Origin: Brachypodium distachyon
Lineage: Eukaryota > Streptophyta > Magnoliopsida > Poales > Poaceae
NCBI RefSeq assembly: GCF_000005505.3
Contig: NC_016133.3
Location: forward strand, 18,042,001-18,106,000
Length of the DNA: 64,000 bases
Reading direction: 5' to 3'
Each line of letters opens with the position of its first letter. Within the stretch, counting starts at the first letter, position 1. A program made the position numbers and the translations under genes. The notes under the pieces are model-generated. The model worked only from the letters and a program-made list of their open reading frames with translations. It ran no database searches and was not told the DNA's origin. Below, piece by piece: positions 31,356 to 43,606 of the stretch.

Positions 31356-34300
31356 CTAGTTGTCGCCGTCTTCGGCCGGGGGGTCAGCAGGGAGATCAGG
31401 CTCCGGCTTCATCTGCATTCGCTCGACGACCTCGTCGATGAACTCGGGCACTGCTTGGGTGTGCGTGGGCTCGTCCTCGCTGTCAGACCAAGCGTCCAGC
31501 AGGGACTCGAAGGGAAACTCCGGGTCCCGGAGATGAATCCGCGGGAGGATTGTCCCGACAACCTCCCGGGTACAGTTGGCGACTTCGTTGGTGCCGTACT
31601 TGGCGATCCAGACGTCGAGCGCCCCAAGCTTCCCCACAAGGTCAGAGAAGAAGGGAATCAGCGTCGTGACGTCTGTCCCGTCCACCTCCGCCGCCTGCAG
31701 CTCGAACTTGGGCAGCAGATCGCGCAGCGACTGGGCGATCTTCGCCAGCTTCTCCGTCTCGATCTGCCGCTGCCCGATCAACGTGCCGTGATGGAGTCGA
31801 GCCTCGTGCGCGGCCTTCTTGGCCTTGCGGACGTTGCCTTCCATCGTCGCAAGCTCCACGGTCTTCACCGCGATCTCGTTGTCGGCCTTGGCGAGCTCCT
31901 CCCGGACGGCAGCTAGCTCGGTCTCAAGCCTAACCGCTCTGTCCTTGGCAGAGTTGAGCTCGGCCTCGTGCCGAGCCGCCGCCACGCCGCGTCCTCGGTG
32001 GCCTTGACCTGCACCTTCAGCATGACGCGGAGGCCTTAGATTTCGCCACGGTAGTTGGCGATCAGGACGCTCTTCTCGTCCAGCCGGGCCTGGGCCGCCG
32101 CGACCACCTCGGCGTGTTCCTTCCTGGTCGCCTCCAGGGTGGCCGACATCGAGTCGAGCTTCCCTTGAAGCTCCGCGCGCTGGGCCTCCAGTTGCCGCTG
32201 GAGCTCAGCCTCCGGGACCACCAGCTCTCGGGCGTCCTCCAGGGCTTGCCGGGCCAGCCACGCCTCTTCTTCGGCAAGGCTTGTCTCCTCGCGCAGCCGG
32301 GACAGTTCGCGCCGCTCTCTCTCCACGGCCTCCCGCACCTCGCCGAGCTGATTCTTGGCGGCGGTGTGGTGCTCCCTCACCTCCTTAAAGGAGGTGACAC
32401 CTCCTTGAAGGAGGTGACGAAGGCCAATTGTTGGTCCCTGACGGCGTCCAGGAACCGGTGCCCCTGCTCAAAGATGCTCGGATCCCAAGTAAGGGGTTCC
32501 AAGCGACCCCGGCAAGGGTGCCGAGGTCAGTACCGTGGAGAGCCGCCGAGGACGATGAAGCCCCTGCTGCCGATGCGGGGCTGTGCGCAGGGTCGCCAGC
32601 CTGCTCCCGAGGGTCTTGATGTCCTTCCCCGGCAACTTCCCCTGCGCCTGCGCCCAGGGACCCCGGGGTTGGGGAGGCTTCCCTGCTCCCGGCGGGGGCC
32701 GTCCCCTGCTGGGCGGCAGGAGAGCCTGCGCCGGCTGCGCCCGCAGCTGCGGGCGCGTCACCGGGCACAGCCACGGCGGCGGTGGTGCCCACCGCTGCCG
32801 CTGTGTCCGCCGCAGCGGGACTGGGCGTGAGAGCCGGTTCCGGCTCCACCTCCGCCCCCACGGCCTCGACGACCGGGTCAAAATTGATCACGGCCGCGGC
32901 CGTTCTGGGTATGGGCACACTTGTGCCTGCGACGATGAGAAGCATAAGGATCAGCGAGTGATGGAGCTATCAAAGACAGACAAGAGTGACCAGGGTGGCT
33001 ACCTTGCGCGGCCGCCGGGCTTGCCGGGGAAACCCCCCTGCCCCGCTTGTATCGGCGGGAGTGCCTGAGAGGCCTGCCACGGGCGAGCTGCCTCTCCCTG
33101 CAGAAAAAAGGTATGGTCATGAGTTTGGCTAACAAAAATTGCAATTGCAGAGGAGTGACGAAGACATACCAGCTGCCGGTCCTAGCTCCGTGGGGGCTGG
33201 GTCGCCAAGGGGCGCGCCCGTGTCGCTGCTGACACCTGCGACGATGGGATCGGCGGCGCCACTGGCATCGGCGCGCGTCCTCTTGCTGGGCATCCAGGGC
33301 GGGGAATCGCTCCTCGCCCTCTTGCTGGCACCCGCCGGCGAGGAGGACTTCAGGGGGTTACGCTGGAGCGCGAAGCCCCGGAAGACCCCCCGAGCAGGTG
33401 GCGCTGTGGGCGCCCGCGGAGTCGTCGTAACCCGGAGAGCTCCGGGCATCGACGGTGAGGCCACCGCAACGCCGGAAGCCACACTCGCGGAGGCCCCCGC
33501 TGCCGGAGCGAAGGCCGTTGCCGGGGCACCGGCAACCCCTGCGGGCACTGGCGCTGTCGGAGTCCCGGCGGGCGCCCTAGGACCGGTTGCTGCCACGGTA
33601 TTGGCGGCTCCCGTTGAGGCGGGAGCCGCCGCCGAGACACCCGCGGCCCCTGTTGCCGCGGATGCCGTCGAGGTGCCGACGAGCGCCCCTGCAGCGGCCG
33701 CCACTGCAAGCTTGGTGACCGCTGTTGGGGCAGACGTCGTCATCGAGGAGATGGCTGCAGCCGCGGCAAACACCCTCGATCTCCTCAAGATCAGGGGCAC
33801 GCTGTCGCTGCTTTCGTCGTCGTCCTCCACGGCGACGACCTCCGGGGAAGCCGCCGCCTGGCCCGCCTCGTCGTCCAGCGACTAGAGGGAGGGCCAGCTG
33901 GGCTCGGACCTGTCCACGCTCTCCTCGAGCACTTGTTTCTCACGGGGTGCTTGAGGGGGAGCGTGCTGGACCCGGGTGGGGGTGTCGTCCATTAACCCCC
34001 ACTCGTTGCAGGGCGGGAAGGCGCCGACAACGTCGCTAAGCACCTGGACGTCGGCATGGAGGGAGGGAACCCCCGGCGGGAACTCCGTTGATTGGAAGAT
34101 CTCGCCGGAGATCCCCCTCACCCATGTCCTAAGGGTCTCCAAGTCCACGCCGTCCTGCTGGAGGCGTGTCCTGTCCTTGGGACCCGTGTACATCCACGCG
34201 GGCCGGGAGCGTAGCTGCAGCGGGGCTATGCGCCGATGGACGAAGGTGGGAGCCACATCCACGTCGGTGAGCCCCGCTAGCCGCAGCGCCTTGATCTTCT

Positions 34301-34908
34301 CCCCGATGGGGGAAAGGTCGGCGCCGTGGTGGTACCTTTCCTGCCAACCGTTCTGGAGTACCGGCAACTCCGTCGGTGGCTGGATGAACTCCTGGGGATC
34401 CTCCACTCGGACCCAGCACCAGTCGCTCCGCCACTCTTTCTCAATCTTCTTCCCCGACCGGACGATGAACTCGAACTTCATCTAGTCGCGGGCGCGGAAG
34501 ACCACCCCCGACGACATCGCCTTCACGTTGTCGATGCATGGATAGAAGTAGTGGCAGAAGAGCCCCACCGACAGCATCACCCCCACGAACGCCTCACAAA
34601 GGAACTGGAAGGTGGCGAGGAGGAACAGCGAGGTGGGGTGAAGCTACGCCACCTGCAGCTGGTAGGACTCCATCAGCGCGTGGAGGAATAGAGAGAAGGG
34701 CGGCACCATGCCGCAGAGGAGGAAGCGCGTGAACCCCCGGAAGTCGTTATCCTGGTGCTCGGCGCCCGCCGGGAAGATCTGCGTCTCCCCGTGCTCGTTG
34801 AAACGGGAAGCAACGGCATGCCGGAGCTTCCCCAGCGCCTCGCCATTGTAGCCAGGGCGGAAGAAGGTGACTGTGCCACGCATCTCCCGCCTCTTCTGGT
34901 CCTTGGCA

Positions 34909-34913
34909 GCGGC
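34909..34913 (+). other. Target-site duplication of the BARE-type element, left copy
   Basis: GCGGC precedes the left LTR and GCGGC (43607-43611) follows the right LTR: a perfect 5-bp duplication inside the Gypsy antisense ORF. Confidence 0.97.
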
Positions 34914-36628
34914 TGTTGGGTTCGTTGCATAGGAAACAAAAATTTTCCTACGAGAAGTGCGGAAGAAACCCAAGAATATATATACTAGATGTATGTAACG
35001 AGAGGGATCATGAACACCATACCCTCGTAGACCGCTAAGCGTTACGATCACGAGATCGTTGTTGGTGTAGTGAAACTTTCAATGAGATCAATCTCAGTGC
35101 CGAACGGACAGCACCTCCTTGGTATCCACACGTTCAGCTTCACGTTGTCTCCTCCTTCCTCGATCCAGCAAGCGAGAGGGAGAGGTAGACGAGATCCCGG
35201 CAGCACGACGGCGTGGTGACTATGGTGAATATTCTCACGGGCAGGGCTACGCCGTGCGCGTGAGAAGAGGAGGAGAGGAGGGCTCAGGGGAGAGAGATCC
35301 AACTGAAAGCTTGGGGTGTCTCTCTCCCTTGCCCCCCCTTCTATTTATATAGGGGTAGAGGAGGCGTGGCCGGCCAGGACTATCCCGTGGCCAGGACTCT
35401 CCGGCGGCCAGGACTCTCATGCGGCCAGGACTCTCCCGCGGCCAGGACTCTCCTCCTGGCCGCATGGGCCCCCTGTGGGCTAGCCCCTCGGCCCATTAAG
35501 GCCAGGGTGCTCCCTCACAGGCCCATTTAGCCCAGGGATAGGTGGGCCTCAAGGTGGAACCCTCCGGATCCCTCCGGAACCTTCTAGAAGCTTCCCGGTC
35601 AAAACCGGGAAATATTCCAAACTTTCCAGAACCCTGAAAACAACTTTCCATATATAAATCTTTATCTCCGGAACATTCCGGAGCTCCTCGTTGCGTCTAG
35701 GATCCCATCCAAGACTCCGAATCATAATTCGATATCATCATCATTTATCTCATCTAACCCAAGCAACATGAAACGTTAAGTGTGTGACCCTACGGGTTCG
35801 AGAACATGTGGACATGATCAAATATCAATAACCAATAGCGGGACCTGGATGTTCATAATAGTTCCCACATATTCCACGAAGATCTCATCGGTTGAACCAC
35901 TATGTCGAGGATTCAATTAATCCAGTATCCAATTCTCTTTGTCTCCCGATATATTACTTGCCCGAGATTTGATCGTCAGTATCGCCATACCTAGTTTAAT
36001 CTCGTTACCGGCAAGTTCTCTTTACTCGTTCCGTAATATAATACCCCCGCAACTAAACACATTAGTTGCATGCTTGCAAGCTCATTAGGATGTTATATTA
36101 CCGAGAGGGCCCAAAGATATCTCTCCGTCACAAGGAGTGACAAATCCCAGTCTTGATCGATACAACCCAACAAGCACCTTCTGGGATACCTGAAAAACAC
36201 CTTTATGATCACCCAGTTACGAGATGACGGTTGATGCCCACAAAGTATTCTTCCGGTACTAGGGAGTGGCATGATCTCATGGTCTAAAGAAATAATACTT
36301 GACATAATAAAACATAAGCAACTTAAACTTAAGTGACACGATCAAAAGCTATGTTTAGGTTTGGGTCTGTCCATCACATCATTCTCCTAATGATATGACC
36401 TCGTTATTAAATGACAACACATGTCTATGGTTAGGAAACCTTAACCATCTTTAATCAACGAGCTAATCTAGTAGAGGCGTATTAGGGACACGGTATTTGT
36501 TTATTTATCCACACATGTATTTGAGTTTCCAATCAATACAATTATAGCATGGGCAATAAACATTTATCAAGAACAATGAAATATGATAATAACAAATTTA
36601 TTATTGCCTCTAGGGCATATTTCCAACA
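34914..36628 (-). repeat. 3' LTR of the BARE-type element
   Basis: 1715 bp, TG...CA bounded. The minus strand has a TATA-like CTATATAAAT (35343-35352). Downstream of it lie five copies of an 18-bp unit GCGGCCAGGACTCTCCCG (plus-strand reading, about 35371-35462). Confidence 0.97.
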
Positions 36629-36661
36629 GTCTCCCACTTGCACTAGAGTCAATAATCTATT

Positions 36662-39600
36662 TTACATTGTAATAAATCTAACACCCATGGAGTCTTGGTG
36701 TTGATCATGTTTTGCTCGTGGAAGAGGTTTAGTCAACGGGTCTGCGACATTCAGATCCGTATGTACTTTGCAAATCTTTATGTCACCATCCTTGACATAT
36801 TCACGAATAGTGTGAAACCGGCGTTTAATATGCTTGGAATTCTTGTGAGACCTCGGCTCCTTGGCGTTGGCTATGGCACCAGTGTTGTCACAATAGATGT
36901 CCATGGGATCCAACGCACTCGGAACCACACCAAGTTCAGATATGAACTCCTTCATCCAAACTCCTTCCTGTGCCGCTTCTGAAGCAGCCACATATTCCGC
37001 TTCAGTTGTTGATGCTGCCACAACGCTCTGCTTGGAACTCCTCCAGCTAACTGCACCACCATTCAAAATAAATACGTATCCGGATTGAGACTTAGAGTCA
37101 TCCGGATCAGTGTCAAAACTAGCATCGACGTAACCCTTTACGACGAGCTGTTCGTCACCTCCATAAACGAGAAACATTTCTTTAGTCCTTTTTAGGTACT
37201 TAAGGATATTCTTAACTGCTGTCCAGTGTTCCACTCCTGGATCACTTTGGTACCTGCTAGTCAAACTAACAGCATGACACACGTCTGGTCTAGTACACAG
37301 CATGGCATACATAATAGAGCCTATGGCTGAGGCATAGGGGATACTATTCATCTTTTCTCTATCTTCTGCCGAAGCTGAACACTGAGTCTTACTCAATATC
37401 TTACCTTGCAACATGGGCAAGAACCCTTTCTTTGCTTGATCCATTTTGAACCTTTTCAAAACTTTGTCAAGGTATGTACTTTGTGTAAGTCCTATCAGCC
37501 GTCTTGATCTATCTCTATAAATCTTGATGCCTAATATGTAAGCTGCTTCACCAAGGTCTTTTATTGAAAAACTTTTATTCAAATAGCCTTTAACACTTTT
37601 AAGAAGTTCTATATCATTCCCAATCAGCAATATGTCATCCACATACAGTATTAGAAATGCTACAGAGCTCCCACTCACTTTCTTGTAAATACAAGCTTCT
37701 CCGTGAGTTTGGACAAATCCAAACCCTTTGATCACCTTATCAAAACGAAGATTCCAACTCCGAGATGCTTGCTTCAGCCCATAAATGGAACGCTGAAGTT
37801 TGCATACCTTATTAGCATCCTTAGGATCGACAAAACCTTTGGGCTGAACCATGTATAACTCTTCCTCAATGTGACCATTAAGGAACGCGGTTTTGACATC
37901 CATCTGCCAGATTTCGTAATCGAAAAATGCAGAAATTGCTAACATAATCCGAACAGACTTTAGCATCGCTACGGGTGAGAAAGTCTCATCGTAGTCAACT
38001 CCTTGAATTTGTCGAAAACCTTTTGCGACAAGTCGAGCTTTATAGACGATAACATTTCCATCAGCATCTGTTTTCTTCTTGAAAATCCATTTGTTCTCAA
38101 CGGCCTTTCGGTCATTCGGTAAGTCTACCAAAGTCCATACTTGGTTTTCATACATGGATCCCATTTCGGATTTCATGGCTTCTAACCATTTTTCGGAGTC
38201 TGGGCTCATCATCGCTTCCTCATAATTCGCAGGTTCATCGTTGTCCAACAACATGACATTCATGACACGAACATTGTACCACTCAGGAGTATTACGTGTT
38301 CTCGTCGACCTGCGAAGTTCAGTAGTTGTCTCATTCAAAACTTCATGATCATTATCATTAGCTTCCTCTCTAGCTGATGCAGGATGCACGGGAACAGTTT
38401 CTGGTGCTGCGCTACACTCAAATTCGAGAGAAGGTTCAATAACCTCATCGAGCTCTACCTTCCTCCCACTCACTTCTTTCGAGAGAAACTCCTTCTCTAG
38501 AAAGGACCCGTTCTTAGTGACAAACACTTTTCCTTCGGATCTGTGATAGAAGGTGTACCCAATTGTTTCTTTAGGGTATCCTATGAAGACGCATTTTTCC
38601 GACTTGGGTTCGAGCTTATCAGGTTGTAGCCTTTTTACATAAGCTTCGCATCCCCAAACTTTAAGAAAGGACAGCTTAGGTTTCTTGCCAAACCATAATT
38701 CATACGGTGTCGTTTCAACGGATTTAGATGGTGCCCTATTTAAAGTGAATGCGGCTGTCTCTAATGCATAACCCCAAAACGACAGTGGCAAATCAGTAAG
38801 AGACATCATAGACCATACCATATCCAATAAAGTACGATTACGACGTTCGGACACACCATTGCGTTGTGGTGTTCCAGGCGGCGTAAGTTGTGAAACAATT
38901 CCACATTGTCTTAAATGCGTGCCAAACTCGTAACTCAAATATTCACCTCCACGATCCGATCGTAGAAATTTAATTTTCTTGTTACGATGATTCTCCACTT
39001 CATTCTGAAATTCCTTGAATTTTTCAAATGTCTCAGACTTGTTTTTCATTAAGTAAATATACCCATATCTACTCAAGTCATCTGTGAAGGTTAGGAAGTA
39101 ACGATATCCACCGCACGTTGTAACACTCATTGGTCCGCACACATCAGTATGTATGATCTCCAACAAGTCACTGGCCCGTTCCATTATGCCTGAAAACGGG
39201 GTTCTAGTCATCTTACCCATGAGGCATGGTTCACATGTATCAAATGATTCAAAATCAAGTGATTCAAGTAGTCCATCAGAATGGAGTTTCTTCATGCGTT
39301 TTATACCAATATGACCTAGACGGCAGTGCCACAAATATGTTGAACTATCATTATCCACTTTGCACCTTTTGGCATTAACATTATGAATATGTGTGTCACT
39401 ACTATCGAGACTTAAAAGAAATAAACCATTCACAAGTGGTGCATGACCATAAAAGATATTACTCATATAAATCGAACAACCATTATTCTCTGATTTAAAT
39501 GAATAACCATCTTGCATTAAACAAGATCCTGATATAATGTTCATGCTCAACGCAGGCACCAAATAACAATTACTAAGGTTTAAAACTAATCCCGAAGATA

Positions 39601-40633
39601 AATGTAGAGGGAGCGTGCCGACGGCGATCACATCAACTTTTGATCCATTCCCGACGCGCATAGTCACCTCATCTCTTGCTAGTCTTCGTTTATTCTGTAG
39701 CTCCTGTTTCGAGTTACAAATGTGAGCAACTGAACCAGTATCAAATACCCAGGTGCTACTACGAGTACTAGTAAGGTACACATCAATAACATGTATATCA
39801 AATATACCTTTGACGTTGCCAGCCTTCTTATCTGCCAAGTACTTGGGGCAGTTACGTTTCCAGTGGCCAGTCCCCTTGCAGTAGAAGCACTCAGTATCCG
39901 GCTTAGGTCCAGATTTGGGCTTCTTCGCGGGAGTGGCAACAGTTTTGCCACCCTTCTTGAAATTTCCCTTCTTACCCTTTGCCTTCTTGAAACTGGTGGT
40001 CTTATTGACCATCAACACTTGATGCTCCTTTTTGATTTCCACCTCCGCGGTTTTTAACATCGCGAGGAGCTGAGGAAGTGTCCTATCCATCCCTTGCATA
40101 TTGTAGTTCACCACAAAACTTTTATAGCTAGGTGGTAGTGACTGAAGAACCCGGTCAATGCCTAATTCATTAGGAATCTCAATTCCCAGTTGTCTCAGGC
40201 GGTCGGCGTACCCAGACATTCTGAGCACGTGCTCGCTAACGGAGCTGTTCTCCTCCATCTTGCAGTTAAAGAACCTTTCGGAGGCATCATACCTCTCCGC
40301 ACGGGCTTGGGTCTGAAATAAAGTATTCAGTTCCCCAATCATAGCATATGCCGAGTGGTGCTCAAAACGCTTTTGGAGCTCAGGTTCCATACCAAGCAAG
40401 AGGCCGCACCTAACTACATTGTGGTCCTCAGATTGAGTCAGCCAAACGTTCCTAACGTCAGCAGACTCAGTTGCTGCGGGTTCTGCACCAAGCGCTGCAT
40501 CAAAAACATAAGCCTTTTTGGCAGCTTCGAGGATAATCCTCACATTCCGGAACCAGTCCGTAAAGTTGCTTCCATTGGACTTCAGTTTATCTTTCTCTAG
40601 GAGAGTATTCATATTGAACGTAGTACGAGCCAT
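36662..40633 (-). CDS. Gag-Pol polyprotein of the BARE-type Copia element, intact, 1323 residues
   Basis: A single open frame with all Copia domains in order: Gag (1-245), CCHC zinc knuckle CFYCKGTGHWKRNC (249-262) and protease with DTGS (298-301). Integrase follows with an HHCC segment starting near 436 and catalytic Asp497, Asp560 and Glu596 (D-D35-E). RT has YVDD at 997-1000, and RNase H spans about 1168-1291. The ATG at 40633 is chosen because MARTTFNMNTLLEKDKL is the usual start of this family; an in-frame ATG nine codons upstream also exists. No stop or frameshift is seen. Gag and Pol share one frame, as is usual for BARE-type elements. The product would assemble cytoplasmic particles, reverse transcribe the RNA and integrate cDNA. 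Expression cannot be judged from sequence. Confidence 0.97.
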   Translation of the reverse strand: MARTTFNMNTLLEKDKLKSNGSNFTDWFRNVRIILEAAKKAYVFDAALGAEPAATESADVRNVWLTQSEDHNVVRCGLLLGMEPELQKRFEHHSAYAMIGELNTLFQTQARAERYDASERFFNCKMEENSSVSEHVLRMSGYADRLRQLGIEIPNELGIDRVLQSLPPSYKSFVVNYNMQGMDRTLPQLLAMLKTAEVEIKKEHQVLMVNKTTSFKKAKGKKGNFKKGGKTVATPAKKPKSGPKPDTECFYCKGTGHWKRNCPKYLADKKAGNVKGIFDIHVIDVYLTSTRSSTWVFDTGSVAHICNSKQELQNKRRLARDEVTMRVGNGSKVDVIAVGTLPLHLSSGLVLNLSNCYLVPALSMNIISGSCLMQDGYSFKSENNGCSIYMSNIFYGHAPLVNGLFLLSLDSSDTHIHNVNAKRCKVDNDSSTYLWHCRLGHIGIKRMKKLHSDGLLESLDFESFDTCEPCLMGKMTRTPFSGIMERASDLLEIIHTDVCGPMSVTTCGGYRYFLTFTDDLSRYGYIYLMKNKSETFEKFKEFQNEVENHRNKKIKFLRSDRGGEYLSYEFGTHLRQCGIVSQLTPPGTPQRNGVSERRNRTLLDMVWSMMSLTDLPLSFWGYALETAAFTLNRAPSKSVETTPYELWFGKKPKLSFLKVWGCEAYVKRLQPDKLEPKSEKCVFIGYPKETIGYTFYHRSEGKVFVTKNGSFLEKEFLSKEVSGRKVELDEVIEPSLEFECSAAPETVPVHPASAREEANDNDHEVLNETTTELRRSTRTRNTPEWYNVRVMNVMLLDNDEPANYEEAMMSPDSEKWLEAMKSEMGSMYENQVWTLVDLPNDRKAVENKWIFKKKTDADGNVIVYKARLVAKGFRQIQGVDYDETFSPVAMLKSVRIMLAISAFFDYEIWQMDVKTAFLNGHIEEELYMVQPKGFVDPKDANKVCKLQRSIYGLKQASRSWNLRFDKVIKGFGFVQTHGEACIYKKVSGSSVAFLILYVDDILLIGNDIELLKSVKGYLNKSFSIKDLGEAAYILGIKIYRDRSRRLIGLTQSTYLDKVLKRFKMDQAKKGFLPMLQGKILSKTQCSASAEDREKMNSIPYASAIGSIMYAMLCTRPDVCHAVSLTSRYQSDPGVEHWTAVKNILKYLKRTKEMFLVYGGDEQLVVKGYVDASFDTDPDDSKSQSGYVFILNGGAVSWRSSKQSVVAASTTEAEYVAASEAAQEGVWMKEFISELGVVPSALDPMDIYCDNTGAIANAKEPRSHKNSKHIKRRFHTIREYVKDGDIKICKVHTDLNVADPLTKPLPRAKHDQHQDSMGVRFITM

Positions 40634-41878
40634 TGATCTACAGCATATTTGCAAAGGCAATTAGACTAAGTTCATGATAATAAGTTCAAGCTAATCAAAT
40701 TACTAATGAACTCCCACTAAAATCAACATCCCTCGGGTTGTTTAGTGACACATGATCCAAATCCACTACACCAAGTCCGATCATCACGTGAGATGGAGTA
40801 GCTTCAATGGTAAACATCAGCATGTTGATCACATCATTCATATGACTCATGTTTAACCTTTCGGTTCCTTGTGTTCCAAGGCCATGTCTGTACATGCTAG
40901 GCTCGTCAAGTTAACCAAAGTATTCCTGCATGTGTAAAACTGGCTTACACCCGTTGTATGCGAACGTAGAGTTTATAACACCCGATCATCACGTGGTGCT
41001 TCAAAACGACGAACTTTTGCAACGGTGCATACTAAGGGAGAACACATTATTATCTTGATATTAACAATGAGGGATCATCTTATAATGCTACCGTCAACTA
41101 AGCAAAATAAGATGCATAAAAGGGATAAACATCACATGCATAAATAATGTGACATGATATGGCCTTCTCTTCGTGTGCCTTTGATCTCCATCTCCAAAGC
41201 ACGGGCATGATCTCCATCATCACCAGCATGGCGCCTAGGTCCTCGGGCGTCATGTATAGTTGCCTCCACCAACTATTGCTACTACGACTATTGCTACTAC
41301 TAGCGATAAAGTAAAGCAATTACATGGCGATTAAATCATTGACATGAAGGTCATACAATAATTAATGAGACAACCATACGGCTCCTGCCGGTTGCCAAAC
41401 TCATCGACATGCAAGTCGTGAAATATTACAAAACATGATCATCTCATACATCAAATATATTATATCATATCTTGGCCATACCACATCACATGCCCCTGCA
41501 AAAACACGTTAGACGCTTCTACTTTGTTGTTGCATGTTTTATGTGGCTTTAGGGGCTGCACTAAAAGAACCGTTCTTACTTACGCAAAAGCCACAACGGT
41601 GATATACAAATTGCTTATTAACCATATAGGCCTCCCATTGCAAATCAGATTTCAACTATAGTGGGAGAGACAGACACCCGCCAGCCGCCTTATGCAATAC
41701 AAGTTGCATGTTAATTGCGGAACCGGTCTCTTGTGCGAAGACAAGTAAGGTTGGTCCGAGCCACTTCATCCCACTATCCCGCAAAATCCGATAGTGCACA
41801 AAGGAGGTAGCAATATGAACATCAACGCCCACAACTAAATTGTGTTCTACTCGTACAAAACATCTACGCATAGATCTA
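40634..41878 (-). other. Untranslated leader of the BARE-type element
   Basis: About 1.25 kb between the primer-binding site and the Gag start. It is AT-rich with several short ORFs, which agrees with the long leader known in BARE-1. Packaging and dimerisation signals should lie here but cannot be pinpointed by eye. Confidence 0.8.
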
Positions 41879-41890
41879 GCTCTGATACCA
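41879..41890 (-). other. Primer-binding site of the BARE-type element
   Basis: TGGTATCAGAGC on the minus strand, one base inside the 5' LTR, complementary to initiator-methionine tRNA. Confidence 0.93.
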
Positions 41891-41891
41891 C

Positions 41892-43606
41892 TGTTGGGTT
41901 CGTTGCATAGGAAACAAAAATTTTCCTACGAGAAGTGCGGAAGAAACCCAAGAATATATATACTAGATGTATGTAACGAGAGGGATCATGAACACCATAC
42001 CCTCGTAGACCGCTAAGCGTTACGATCACGAGATCGTTGTTGGTGTAGTGAAACTTTCAATGAGATCAATCTCAGTGCCGAACGGACAGCACCTCCTTGG
42101 TATCCACACGTTCAGCTTCACGTTGTCTCCTCCTTCCTCGATCCAGCAAGCGAGAGGGAGAGGTAGACGAGATCCCGGCAGCACGACGGCGTGGTGACTA
42201 TGGTGAATATTCTCACGGGCAGGGCTACGCCGTGCGCGTGAGAAGAGGAGGAGAGGAGGGCTCAGGGGAGAGAGATCCAACTGAAAGCTTGGGGTGTCTC
42301 TCTCCCTTGCCCCCCCTTCTATTTATATAGGGGTAGAGGAGGCGTGGCCGGCCAGGACTATCCCGTGGCCAGGACTCTCCGGCGGCCAGGACTCTCATGC
42401 GGCCAGGACTCTCCCGCGGCCAGGACTCTCCTCCTGGCCGCATGGGCCCCCTGTGGGCTAGCCCCTCGGCCCATTAAGGCCAGGGTGCTCCCTCACAGGC
42501 CCATTTAGCCCAGGGATAGGTGGGCCTCAAGGTGGAACCCTCCGGATCCCTCCGGAACCTTCTAGAAGCTTCCCGGTCAAAACCGGGAAATATTCCAAAC
42601 TTTCCAGAACCCTGAAAACAACTTTCCATATATAAATCTTTATCTCCGGAACATTCCGGAGCTCCTCGTTGCGTCTAGGATCCCATCCAAGACTCCGAAT
42701 CATAATTCGATATCATCATCATTTATCTCATCTAACCCAAGCAACATGAAACGTTAAGTGTGTGACCCTACGGGTTCGAGAACATGTGGACATGATCAAA
42801 TATCAATAACCAATAGCGGGACCTGGATGTTCATAATAGTTCCCACATATTCCACGAAGATCTCATCGGTTGAACCACTATGTCGAGGATTCAATTAATC
42901 CAGTATCCAATTCTCTTTGTCTCGCGATATATTACTTGCCCGAGATTTGATCGTCAGTATCGCCATACCTAGTTTAATCTCGTTACCGGCAAGTTCTCTT
43001 TACTCGTTCCGTAATATAATACCCCCGCAACTAAACACATTAGTTGCATGCTTGCAAGCTCATTAGGATGTTATATTACCGAGAGGGCCCAAAGATATCT
43101 CTCCGTCACAAGGAGTGACAAATCCCAGTCTTGATCGATACAACCCAACAAGCACCTTCTGGGATACCTGAAAAACACCTTTATGATCACCCAGTTACGA
43201 GATGACGGTTGATGCCCACAAAGTATTCTTCCGGTACTAGGGAGTGGCATGATCTCATGGTCTAAAGAAATAATACTTGACATAATAAAACATAAGCAAC
43301 TTAAACTTAAGTGACACGATCAAAAGCTATGTTTAGGTTTGGGTCTGTCCATCACATCATTCTCCTAATGATATGACCTCGTTATTAAATGACAACACAT
43401 GTCTATGGTTAGGAAACCTTAACCATCTTTAATCAACGAGCTAATCTAGTAGAGGCGTATTAGGGACACGGTATTTGTTTATTTATCCACACATGTATTT
43501 GAGTTTCCAATCAATACAATTATAGCATGGGCAATAAACATTTATCAAGAACAATGAAATATGATAATAACAAATTTATTATTGCCTCTAGGGCATATTT
43601 CCAACA
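41892..43606 (-). repeat. 5' LTR of the BARE-type element
   Basis: 1715 bp, aligned without gaps to 34914-36628 (offset 6978) with one visible difference. The TATA-like motif sits at 42321-42330 and the 18-bp minisatellite at about 42349-42440. This LTR would drive transcription of the element. Confidence 0.97.

Larger units (their letters stand above)
34914..43606 (-). mobile_element. Intact Ty1/Copia retrotransposon of the BARE-1/WIS/Angela group, 8693 bp
   Basis: Two LTRs of exactly 1715 bp, a primer-binding site, a long leader, one uninterrupted Gag-Pol frame, a polypurine tract (CAAGTGGGAGAC on the minus strand, 36629-36640) and a perfect 5-bp target duplication. The LTR start TGTTGGAAATATGCCCTAGA is that of the Triticeae BARE/WIS/Angela families. 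By eye the two LTRs differ at a single position (C at 35946 versus G at 42924), with no indels. Everything needed for autonomous transposition appears present, so this is a very young insertion. Confidence 0.97.

Noticed and set aside
41879..41890. Similarity to tRNA-Met at 41879, 22536 and 11906
   Set aside because: Only the 12 bases of the tRNA 3' end match, next to LTRs; these are primer-binding sites, not tRNA genes.
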